Shown here in pieces: positions 47,728 to 58,900 of a stretch of DNA of 64,000 nt. A model generated the notes under the pieces. The model worked only from the letters and a program-made list of their open reading frames with translations, was not told the origin of the DNA and ran no database searches. The first letter of the stretch is position 1; every line of letters begins with the position of its first letter. This DNA is from Lunularia cruciata (taxonomy: Eukaryota > Streptophyta > Marchantiopsida > Lunulariales > Lunulariaceae). The position numbers and the translations under genes were made by a program. The stretch lies in assembly GCA_948567375.1 (NCBI GenBank), contig OX419755.1, positions 52,457,001 to 52,521,000 on the forward strand. The letters run 5' to 3'.

Positions 47728-48991
47728 AGTGGACAAGGCGTAAAATGGGGAAGGTGTATTTGGCTCAAACATTATCGTATGCGAGCAACAAAACTTAGTG
47801 TCCTTTCAAAGTTCTATTCCGCTTTAGATACCTACAATTTCCCCAACAACTTGTAAGAAGTGGGACTAGATAGTCAATAGGATTTACTACAAGAAGTATC
47901 TGCTCCCAGCAGGACTTTCTCTTGCGATTGATTACCTACGAGTTCTGCACACTCCCATCTCCTGTGGAGAAACTAAAGAGACTACAGGACACTTGTAAAC
48001 CCCCGCTTGCGAATCTACTCTATATCAGTACTGATGTTCCAGTCCCAGTAGTAGTGTGACAGGAAGATCTCGCGATACTTTGCTATAATAATTCCATCTT
48101 TGCTATTATGGCCATGTATGCCGAATGTCAAAACAAGTTAAGGGCTATAAAACAAACTATCGAAGAGAATCAAATACGGGAAACAAAATTTGGACCGAGT
48201 TTAAATAAGTGGAGTTTACATACCTCACTATACGCACCAATGTGAGAAAGCGGAACCAGACTCTTGCCTATAAGAACTGAAAAGAACTGCTGCCTCTCAA
48301 TCCCATCTTCCACCTTAGTTCAAGCAGTGTTTAACCTCGGAGACTCATCCGAACAGAGATCTCAATAGCGTAGATTCACTATCTTCACTCCTCGTCAGTA
48401 ATGATCTTACGGGCAAACAGAACAAAAGGATAGGGCATGTGTAAGCACAAAAGGATCCGTCTATTGCCCCCCACTCTAGAATCCCTCCCAGTTACAGTCA
48501 AACCAGTTTGTAGGTTGATCCACATAGATTCACAATTATTCCAGCCTATCGCATAGTAGAAATCTTTTGGTGAGTTGAACATTAAAAAATGTAGTTTTGA
48601 ATCTTTTATAATTCTCAGACAAGTAAAGGCAAAGTTGATAATCACATAAACCAAGGTCATTTCATCAAACACCAACAAGATGCAATAAACTCCATGCGGA
48701 GAAGGACGTCAAAGTTCCCGTTGTTGGAACAAACCACATAGTTTTGACAAAAGGTTAACAGACAAGAACTAGCTCCAACAGGATCACTATCTAGACCAGA
48801 TCACAATGAATGAGTTGAAAGGTGAAACTGGTTCATATTTACACCGTGTATAAATTGCAAACATGGTACATTCGTGCTCTGGACGACTCTTGCGAAAACG
48901 GTACAACTTACTGATCCACAAGATGTTTTAATCTACAATCCATGGTAGCAGGGCAGTGCTCTCCACCATTGTCAAACAAAGCACAAATGAG
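47728..48991. other. Intergenic, between convergent bHLH and mTERF genes
   Basis: No recognisable coding sequence. The minus-strand open frame at 48385-48678 has no domain. The right end probably contains the 3' UTR of the mTERF gene. Confidence 0.4.
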
Positions 48992-50452
48992 TCAGAGACA
49001 GCTCGGTACAGGAAAGCTCCTGTGTGAAGTCATCTCTGAATCTGCGACTGTTGTAAGCTTTGAATTCTTCCCAACTTTCACCTGTACATCCTTGAACCTG
49101 AGCGCGAATTGTTCATCTGAGAGTTTCAATAAAGTGGGCAGAGAGATTCTTATGTTCCTTTCCGATAAGAACTCGTGCCTGGGCCGAATCCTGTAATCAA
49201 GACTGTAGCCAAAATACTGTGGAAAAGCTTTCAAATCATCCAAATCCCGCCCCATGACTTTGACTAAATAATCATACTTTGGTTGGAGATTCTGCTCCAC
49301 TCCATAATTGAATATGGCTGGAAATCGCACCGTCATGGTAGCTGCGTCCTCAAATGACATTCCCAATTTCTGCAGGAATCTTAACTTCGGACTCAGTTTG
49401 TTCTGGACGCTGAAGGTAAGGAGAGTGGCATTATTTGAGACTACAGAAGCCATGTGAGTAAAGCCGATATTCTCTAAAAACTGCATCGTGGGTCGGAGAT
49501 GATCATCAACACCCGCAACGAGTAGCCGAGGACAGCGCTTGATCACCTTCCGTAGATCCTGTCTTGTAAGACCCACCTCATGCAGAAGAAAATGTATTGC
49601 AGGTTGAATATCCTCCTCCACACTGAGACCAAAAATCTGAGGCGACATAGTCAAAATTCTTCCTAAATCTGCCCCCCGGAGCCCGGCAGCTTGCAAAGTA
49701 TTGATTACAGACTTCGATTTCTCCATGGTGCAGTTTACAATGAATGGATATACAGCTAACACCTTCGTGGCATCAACGCCCATACTATCCAAGAACAGAA
49801 TGGTCTCCTCAAGACTCCGGAGATGGGCAGAATTTGACTCCAGAGATGGAACCTGCTGTTTATCTGAACTCCGCAACCCCTCAACATACAGTCGCCAGGC
49901 CTGCTTTCTTTGGTTTATATACTTTCGTTCGCGATCTCCTCCAGTACTAACGCTCTTGCTCTTCTTCTCTTCTTCTTCCTCAACTTCCACATTCTGAACT
50001 GTACAACCATTTCTGTGTCTAATTTGGGCACCTGCATTCAAATATTCTAAAGCATTCTTGAATCTCTCTTCGTCACCAGCAGGGCTCAGCGCTCTGCTAT
50101 TTCGTTCCACTGCAGGTGTGGATGCCCCACCGACATAGGACAATGGCTCTAAGAGAAGCCCAGAATATCCCACATCTCTGGCAGCGCCACGAATCTTTTG
50201 GCTCAGCAAAATTGTGTATCTCGACGAGTAGCTCGATCTCTTCAGCCTCCAGTCAGCCTTGGCGTCCACCAAACGCTCCCTATCCAGTAAATACCCTAAG
50301 TCCACTCTCCTCCGCATCAACAGCTGCACTCCTCCATACCTGCTTCCCCGATACAGCAAAATTTCCGCGTCTTCTCTGACCTGTGAAGCAGCTGCAGCAG
50401 CGACATGAGACCCGTTGTGCTGCTCACACTGAAGAGGAGGAAGCTTCAGCAT
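48992..50452 (-). CDS. mTERF-family protein, probably organelle-targeted
   Basis: Intronless gene of 486 codons from ATG 50450-50452; the frame is open slightly upstream but without an ATG. The N-terminal 130 residues are low in acidic residues at first and rich in Ser, Arg and Ala, as in an organelle transit peptide. An acidic/basic linker (EEEEEKKSK) follows. From about residue 195 to 440 there are successive mTERF helical repeats with the proline-containing pattern, for example ILTMSPQIFGL, VIKRCPRLLVAGVDD and MTVRFPAIFNYGVEQNLQPKYDYL. The C-terminal FPQYFGYSLDYRIRPRHEFL is typical of plant plastid-type members. Family members bind nucleic acids and act in plastid or mitochondrial transcription, splicing or termination. 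The specific orthologue cannot be named here. Confidence 0.9.
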   Translation of the reverse strand: MLKLPPLQCEQHNGSHVAAAAASQVREDAEILLYRGSRYGGVQLLMRRRVDLGYLLDRERLVDAKADWRLKRSSYSSRYTILLSQKIRGAARDVGYSGLLLEPLSYVGGASTPAVERNSRALSPAGDEERFKNALEYLNAGAQIRHRNGCTVQNVEVEEEEEKKSKSVSTGGDRERKYINQRKQAWRLYVEGLRSSDKQQVPSLESNSAHLRSLEETILFLDSMGVDATKVLAVYPFIVNCTMEKSKSVINTLQAAGLRGADLGRILTMSPQIFGLSVEEDIQPAIHFLLHEVGLTRQDLRKVIKRCPRLLVAGVDDHLRPTMQFLENIGFTHMASVVSNNATLLTFSVQNKLSPKLRFLQKLGMSFEDAATMTVRFPAIFNYGVEQNLQPKYDYLVKVMGRDLDDLKAFPQYFGYSLDYRIRPRHEFLSERNIRISLPTLLKLSDEQFALRFKDVQVKVGKNSKLTTVADSEMTSHRSFPVPSCL

Positions 50453-51150
50453 GTTTCCAGCTCCCTCCTTCCAATTCTTCCTGCATCTCAAACATCCACC
50501 ATCTCTCCTGCTACTACCACATTCTGTCCCTCTTGCCCCTCTACGATTCCGAGCTCAACAAACGGCTCTGTCACAAATTCCTCCCCGATACATAAACCAA
50601 AAGCACCAAACAAACCGGATTTTCGCAATGGCCGAGAGTTCAATCCATCGAGTGCCGGTTTCTAATCTTTCTGGTCGACCGGACAGAGCAGAGGAAGGGT
50701 GGGAGCAAAGAGAGCAGCAGTAGCAGTGAGAGTGAGAATCATGGAAAGGGATGAGATAGGAGAATTAAACACAAGACCAGATGACGATCCATCCATCCAC
50801 AATCTCTTTTCGTTTACTCCGCCGTAATTATCCGTTTACCCCAGGATCCCGTCCCGTTTCGGCCACGCAGTTACCACGCTCGCTCTACCTGCTGAGTGGT
50901 CCCTATTCAACGGAGTTTCACGGAGCCCGCGTACCTGTGTGAGCTTTTCCATCCAGTGAATCCGTCCAAATCCGGTGGCACGACCCTGGATAGCCACACT
51001 ATTGTGGAAATGGTCTGCAGTCAAATCTCCACGCAGCCATTTCTGGTCCTCGTTGATTGGGCATGCGAGCACCCACTAAGCCATGTGATCAACTTCTCCA
51101 ATATTGTAAAGATCGTATTCAGGAAGCGTTTAGGGTTGAAATGATCAATG
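50453..51150. other. 5' flank of the mTERF gene
   Basis: Pyrimidine-rich on the plus strand to about 50600, fitting a purine-rich minus-strand 5' UTR, and higher in GC than the region to the right. Plus-strand open frames here overlap the mTERF 5' end and have no domains. Confidence 0.4.
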
Positions 51151-51790
51151 ATCATGATCATTTAAATCCTAAACTTGATCATTAGTTTTATATAACTCTT
51201 TATTTAATTCTTTTTATAAATGGGAGATTTGGTAGTTTTGTCGGTTAACAACCCATTGAATGATGATGGGTAATTATCTCTTCTAAAACCGTATATTTCG
51301 TATGAGATGTGAAATCATAACATCCGCCTGAATTGCTCTCATATAATATCTGCAAATTTTAACTTTTTGATCTTTGTCCTCTTAAATTCTCTCTATGTCT
51401 CCGGTTGCCTACAAAGCAAATGAATTCTCTCTCTCTCTGTCTAGTATTCACACATTCCCATACAAATGAAAAGCATACTTTTAATATAATAATCCTCTAT
51501 CTTTCGAAAGGATAATAGATTTTATGGATTTTTGTTGTCTAGGATAATACAGTCCTCACAAATGAATAACGAACATAGAGAGAGGGGGATCATACTAAGG
51601 TAAAATCTCTCCTAAGGTAGTTTGACCCTCCCTAGTGAAGAATAAAAATATAAAGAAAGGCAAACCTAATCATTTAAAAAATCAATATAAAATCTAATCA
51701 CTATAAAAGATCAATATAAAACCTAATTATTAAAAAACAAATTAAAATGAGTACATGTGGTTGCAATCAAAAACTTGAAATATACCAAGG

Positions 51791-51851
51791 CAAAATCTAG
51801 TCACTATAAAGAAAGTAACTTGTATGATTTCTTTATAGTGACTAGATTTTG
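51791..51851. other. Perfect inverted repeat, 24-bp arms and 13-nt spacer
   Basis: The arm 51791-51814 (CAAAATCTAGTCACTATAAA then GAAA) is the exact reverse complement of 51828-51851. Part of the arm, AATC(T/A)A(G/A)TCACTATAAA, also occurs nearby at about 51693-51708, so the foldback may have arisen from local duplicates. It could be a tiny foldback element. Confidence 0.85.
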
Positions 51852-53977
51852 TTATATTATAATTAGAGTAAGCACAAATATATGCATTATTAGGACACGT
51901 AATAGATTTATTAAAAAAAAATTTAATGTAGAAGTTGTTTCAATTATTGATCCATTAAATATATTGCAAAACTCTAATCCAATTAAAAGACATAAAGATC
52001 AAAGATAAGGTACAAATAATGTAAGAATAAATAGAAGAATTTTTACTAATATTAATAAATGTTTTTGCTAATACAATAGAACATTAGCTAAATCCATTTA
52101 ACTAGTTAACCATTCAATGAACTTGTGATATTTTTGCTACTGTCAGTAATATTTGCTAGCACTTTAATTACCTCTCAAAGATAGAAGATAATCTTATACA
52201 TCTGGTCACAAATCATCTCCCATCTACTGCAATAATATTTAGAGAGGAAATGATACATCCTCCACTTCTATCATAAACCTCTCAAGGATAGATGGTTGGT
52301 AAACTTAAGACAAAGAGAAAATAAAGATATAGAAAATGATTTTGTACACTCAAAAGCACTTGATCTTATGATATCACCAAACATTCCTTTTTTTTCCTCC
52401 GACCAAAAGCTCTCAAGCATAAATCCTCCCATAATCCTCCCATCAAAAACTCTCAAGCATAACAAGAGGAGAAACTCTATAGAGTAATAGGTCAACTAGA
52501 TAAAAAAGTATATATAAAGAAAATCACAGGTGGATTCTTTACTAGAGGGAGGAAGGACATCCAAATCCACATGTTACATATCCTTTGTAAGCGCAACATT
52601 TACATAGTATAAAACAAATCCCTTATACCCTGTAGGGTATAGGGACTTTCATTTGGTATATTAAGACATACGTCATACTAAAGTGAGAAATCAAGAGAGA
52701 CACCCAAGGGAACTACTATCTTACACTTTGACACGATGCCTCTCAAGCCTATAAGTTAAAAGTCATTGGCCAAGTGATTACAAGCTTTCCTAATTTGGTC
52801 TGTAGGTCTGATAGTATGGTTGTAGTTTGCTAAAATTAGAAAGATACAACTTGGAGGATCAACTCCAATGGATTAAAAATGAACCATGGGAAACCAAAGT
52901 CCTCCTAATGGATCTTTCTATCTATCAAGTAATTGAGGTTGACTCAAGAAAAATAAACCTCTATTTTTTAAAAGCATGTCGGTAAAAAAGAAATAAAGGA
53001 GAAAGGTAAAATATTCTTACAAAGGAATAAGGTTTGCCAAAGTCCAATAAAGAGATACAAGACCAACGTTATAAATAAAAGAACTCTAAATTGAGCCACG
53101 GCAAATAGAGATCCTACTATTAAACTTCCGTATCAAGTACATAGGATTAACTCAAGACCAATAATACTCTTCTCTAAGAAACCAAATTTATAGAAAAGAG
53201 AAAAATAGGAATAGTTAAAAGGATTTTATAAAGAGAACAAGGCTCTACTAGCCTTTTAAGCTTGAAGTGAGGTGTTATTAAAAACATTCTCAACTTCTAC
53301 TTACAAGATAATTTAAATAAGATAGGTGTCTATGAGTGCTTTAAATATCCAAAGGATATCTCCTAGTACCTTCATAACATAACAACCCCAAAATAATATA
53401 ACAAAGGTGTTATTCAAAGTGAAAACAATGTTGAAGTACAATGATGAGGAATAAAACCTCCTTAATAATAAATCAGTCTCATATCCTTGTGTCCTTCTCT
53501 ACCACAAGAATTCAACTTATATCTAACAATGAGGAATCTCCCTTAGATTATACTTGAAGCTATTTTGAAATACTATATAAATTCATCATAATGATCGATA
53601 ACCTTATAAAATTATCTCTAAGGTGCTTATAAAATACCCTTAATAGACCTTAAAGGAAGAGATTTGAGGCCATACAAAAGCATATTCAAAGAGCAATATA
53701 TGAAAATAGAATGATTTGTGCTCAAAAGGCTATGCAAAAAGCATGAGTAAAGAGCAATCTACACAATATATTAACTACTTTGGATGGTATTCTAGGACCT
53801 CTAAGTCTAAGTCTATTGACTCTCTCTCTTTTATATAATAATATTTTAAGCATAAGGAGAGAATAGTCTCAGAAGTAGGGTTAGCCAAAGATAAAGCACA
53901 TAAGGCTTATGTAGCTTCACTATACTCCCAACCTAACCTAAAATCCCACATTATCATAAACAAGTAGAATATCTTAT

Positions 53978-54087
53978 GATATAGATTATCTCCTAAATAT
54001 TAGTAGCTCGCATGTACTCCACTTATAATGTTGATATAGATCCTCTCTTAAATATTAGTAGCTCTCATGTACTCCACTTATAATGTA
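53978..54087. repeat. Two-copy tandem repeat, 55-bp unit
   Basis: Copies at 53978-54032 and 54033-54087. Both contain TAAATATTAGTAGCTC and CATGTACTCCACTTATAATG, with about five differences. Confidence 0.85.
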
Positions 54088-54319
54088 AACCAATCTTCAA
54101 CTCAAAGTGTGGAACCATATCCCTATGACCATGCACCCTCTATAACAATATAGATACACATATAAAGAATAAGTGAAACAAAAAGCATGCTAACTCATCC
54201 ATAGATCATGTGCTAATAGATTGAGTGGTAAAAAACAACTCATCAAGGCGGACACAAGAAAGCTTATAGAATAAGCATAAAAAAAACCACTACTCTTAAA
54301 CCCTAAAATGTAACTTGCT

Positions 54320-54540
54320 CTGGTTAACATCCACTTCCACCAATTGATTAATTTATTGAAAAGGATGGTCAACAAGTAAGTTCAATTGATAGGTAATCTT
54401 TGATTGTATAAATTTTGGATTTGGTCATCTATTACACTTCCACAACTAGATTAATATACTGAGAAGGATGGTCAACAAATAAGTTGAATTAATAGGTAAT
54501 CCTTGAATGAAAAATTTAGATTTGGTCATCTATTACACAT
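54320..54540. repeat. Two-copy diverged tandem repeat, ~103-bp period
   Basis: AAGGATGGTCAACAA starts at 54361 and 54464. It is followed each time by TAAGTT(C/G)AATT(G/A)ATAGGTAATC and later GATTTGGTCATCTATTACAC. Confidence 0.75.
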
Positions 54541-55924
54541 AGACATCCTAAGTGGTTTAAGCATAATCCTTGTATATTTTTCACACTTGAATCTTTACCC
54601 CTTGAAAGGTAAAGAATCCAATAGACATCTGGCATATTACATCACGCTACAATCTAGGCAACCCTAAACCGGAAAGGGAAGCCAGAACTAACACAAGGAC
54701 AATAAGCGCAATGTAAGACATTCCATAGTGTATCTCAGGTACTTACCCAACCACAACCTACTAATACCTCCAAAAACATGAATACATGTTAACTTTCACG
54801 AACCTCAAAATTATATGCACTCCTACTTCTCATTTCTATAGTTTTGAAACTAGAACCCAGTAAAACCAAGATAAGAAAACCAAGAGATTAAAGATAAAAA
54901 GAACCCAACCCATCTTTCTTATATTAAAAAGGATCTCACCAAATCATGACAAACCTAAATACACTCCCATCTTTTTTACAGTTCTCCGTAGTTTCCAATT
55001 TAAATATAAAATATTTAAATCCCTTCAATATGCACCCATAGTCTCGAATATGGTAGATTTCTCTCCAATTCTTTACTCTCCCTTCCTCCATATCCTCATT
55101 AACGACTCGTTCATGTTCATGAAGAACAGAATAGAGAAATAAGCACCACTGGCTCTACTATCCGTTTGTAAGTATGTAACCCTTTCCCTATGTCAAATCT
55201 TCTCATCTCATATGCTTGAGGCGAGTCCAGCAGTTTTTCTTTTGACGCATTTTGATTGAGTACCTATAACGAGTAAATATGATGTCATTCAAGTTTTTCT
55301 GATACAATGGTGGCCTAAACCTTGATCCACGATTCTGGCTCGCCCTCCAATCTGAAGGGGTGTGGTTCCATCAGTCAATCATAGGCTTCGCAGTTCATGA
55401 GTCTACAGGTGATGCTGACTTTTATAAGATGACAGGACAATTTGCAATAAGAGAACCACAATTACTTTTTATGATCGTCTTACAGCATTACTTTAGCTCA
55501 ATAGTGTCAAAGAAGAACCTCTTAACGCGAGAAAATAGACATGTATTTGCTGCAGAAATTATAACCACTTCAGTGTAGGCATGATTCTCCAACTTAAAAT
55601 ACAACATTGTAAATATTATTGTAACCAGCGAGCTCTGGCCTAAATTCACTGGTAACCCGAATAAGGAGGCCAATTTTCTACAAATTTGTGGGAATTGAGA
55701 ATATAAGCATCGAACCGCCAGCTAAAGCCAATTGCGCGGTTGTTGAGCTTGACCGTGGTCCTTTGTTTACAAGTACCGTCGCTAACTCTTCGATTGGATG
55801 TGAGTACTGACACTTCCAAGGTAAACCAACAGAACTATCACACTTACATGATCAGAGCGATACTTATTAGGTACGCAACTACTACTAGCTTAGCAATCAA
55901 CCTTGTATTCGAGCAAATTTCCTA

Positions 55925-58900
55925 CTAGCTTAGCAACCAGCCTCCATTTCCATCGCCTAGAATTTCAAGCACCTTCGAGTGGTAACGTTTGAGTCTGTTT
56001 CGATGAGCCACGCTGATCACAGTAATTCCCAGCTTGCCCAAAAGATTATATATAGCATCCTGCAGAAAATTTAATGAGTTTCATAAGTATATGTGTTTTC
56101 GTGTTTCAAGATGGTAATCTCCTAACTATTTTGCTAATGGAGGAGGAGTACTACTTTTCTATAAGCTGTGCAAGAAAAGAGCACATGGAGTGGAAAATAA
56201 TACAGTTGAACTAGATACTATATATGATATTTCCGAACAAGCAATATTGAGCCTTGCACCAACCTCTGCATGCTCACTCATAGCACTCGTTGCCTCATCA
56301 AGGATGACAAGCTGAGGTCGATGGTAGAACACCCTAGCTAGTGACAATAGCTGTTGCTCTCCAGGAGATAAAGTGTCTGCCCAATCGTTCTCCATCTTCA
56401 CAAAGTTAACGACAAGTCTAATAAGAACCTTGTTGATTACCCACTGATAAGATCAAATGTAATTCCCTTGATAAGCGCAAATTATAGTACTTGGTGCCAT
56501 CTGAAAGTCTTTGTCCCTGCCTGGTTCAAAGAACCCAGAGACTATACCAAGGAATTGAAGCAGTCACTCAGTTACTTGCTGCAATGAAACATATTGAATC
56601 TACTCATCAGCGACTGTAGCAAGGAATTGACTCATGGCTTGCTCCAATGGAAAGTACTGAACCTACTCCCCAGAGTGGTTAACTTGTTTGAGTAACTTTT
56701 ACTTGACTTGAGTTGAGGTTTTACACCCTTCAAACATTTGCTTTGGAACTCACCTCCCAGTTATTATACACCTTACTGAGCAGAGGCAGCATTCCCACGG
56801 CCTCCAGGGCAAGTTCAAGATCTGAAATGATTTGGGACGATAAGCTCTCGAGAGGAGGAGGAGCATCAGGATAAGTGATCTGGCCAGCCAAACCTGCTTT
56901 GGCCATTAGTGGTCGTTGTGGGAGTATGAGTAAGCCTTTACCATTCAGTCTTGGAGGTATACTTTTACTACCTGCAAAATGATGTCACCCGATCAATTAT
57001 AAGATAGTGGGAAACACAAGGGAAACAGCACATTCATTAATCCACCTACATGATAGTTGTTTCGGGAGCTTCGATACAAAACCGCGCTGTATGGTCTTTA
57101 ACAACGCTGAATTGGACGAAAATATATTCATGACCAACACTTCCAACTGTTCACAGGAAGAGCTATTGCGGAGTCTGAAATTTAAAACCGTGGAGTGAGC
57201 TTTAACCGGAAGAATACATACTAACAGCTGTTTCGTGAATAAACTTTGAACCCAGAACTGAGAAAAAGAAAAAAAGAGTAAAGCAAATGGTCAGGTCTGT
57301 CAAACTTCGACAGGAATACAACCAAAGGAAGAGTTGGTACACAGATTTTTGCATTTGAGCGCACCTGTGTGCAATGGCCATAAACCGCATAAGCTCCTCA
57401 AGATACTCGTTTTTCCGCTACCAGTAGAACCGATAATAAGTAGTGATTCGCCCCAGTGAAGTTCCACTGTCAGGTCTTGAACCAGAGGTGTCACTGAACC
57501 GGGAATAAAGCAGGTAACGCCATTGACTACAAGCGCCGGGAGCAAAGTAAAAGTAGCTAGGCTCTGATATTCAGACTTCAAGCTCTCTGACTTATTCGAT
57601 GACTCAGTTGCTTCGTACCCCTTGTCACAAGGTGCCATTAGTTCTTGCAGGCAGGCTTCAACGACATGATGCACGATTCTAGCAGGGGCTGGAGTGAAAA
57701 CTGAGACCACAACCGGATAATTTGCAGTTCTTGATTGCGTCACTAAACCCACGGATGCCAACCTTTCATCCACGTTTGAACCTCGCTCTTCCTTCTCCGT
57801 ACAGATCTCCTCGGGAGATACAGCTCGGAGGCATATGTCCACTCCACCTGCCCAATGTCCAAGACTCTCTAATCTTTTAATGATGCAAGAATTCAACCTT
57901 GAAGATATGTCTCCTCGAGCAGTCGATCTATCTGTTGATGGACTTGCCAGGTGAAGATCGCTAGGTTTATTTCGTCCATTCCATAACATGTCTGATATGT
58001 CTTGTCGACTTTCAGGATCATTTCCCCCTCGTGACAGGATGCTTCTATGATCTATCGAAATCATAAGGAGGGAATTCGGGGAAACTCCCGGAAATATTGT
58101 CGCTAAGTCCTCATAAAGTACACAAGGAGCAAATTCAATCGACATTCTTATGGTCCTTTCACTGCCGAAATCGAAAGAAGTCGGAGGAAAAATCATATTC
58201 GCTGTAGAGAACACGTCATAATGCCGATTTGTCATCCCTGAAGATGAGAACTCAGAAGAATCGATTCTCACATCTATGGGACGCCCATTCACGTGCTTAG
58301 GCCTATGTTCGTAAGGATCCTTCTTGGCACTTCGAGGCAAAATCTTTAGAAACTCGAAGACCTCACCAATCCTTGCAGAGTGACCAGCGATATCTGATAC
58401 CAGCTTGGCCGAATCCATCAACTGCGAGAAACTACAAACAGAAGTATGAATCATATCAAAGATACGTCTTGTGCTTATACAACACAAAATATGAGCACAG
58501 TAACTCGCCCTCTGCTGCCCTCTCGACTTAAAAGTTCTCCTATTCAAAATGTTATGGCCAAATCCAGATAGCTCACAGAATCTAGCAGCTGAAAATATGT
58601 CCACCTGTCTTGTCCAAATCGACTATCTCCTGCAACAAACAATTGTTCAACCTTCACACTGATAGGAAGTGTACCCATAAATAAGCTGAAGCACAGCAAA
58701 AGAGGCATTGCTTATGAGGTTTGCAAGCTGACCACTGTCGTCAGTGTCGAATAGGCCTCCAAATACAGGTATCGCAAGCACGCAGTAGTTCAGAACAGCC
58801 CCTACAGTACATGCTCAAGGTCAGCAAACGCTCAAACTTGCTTGCTTCTCGAACCTGAACAGCAACGTCAGAGACTTTCAAAACATGATACAAGATAATG

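Larger units (their letters stand above)
51151..55924. other. AT-rich intergenic DNA
   Basis: No recognisable gene on either strand. It contains a perfect foldback (51791-51851), a duplicated CTCTCAAGCATAA segment at about 52410-52460, and tandem repeats at 53978-54087 and 54320-54540. Confidence 0.6.
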
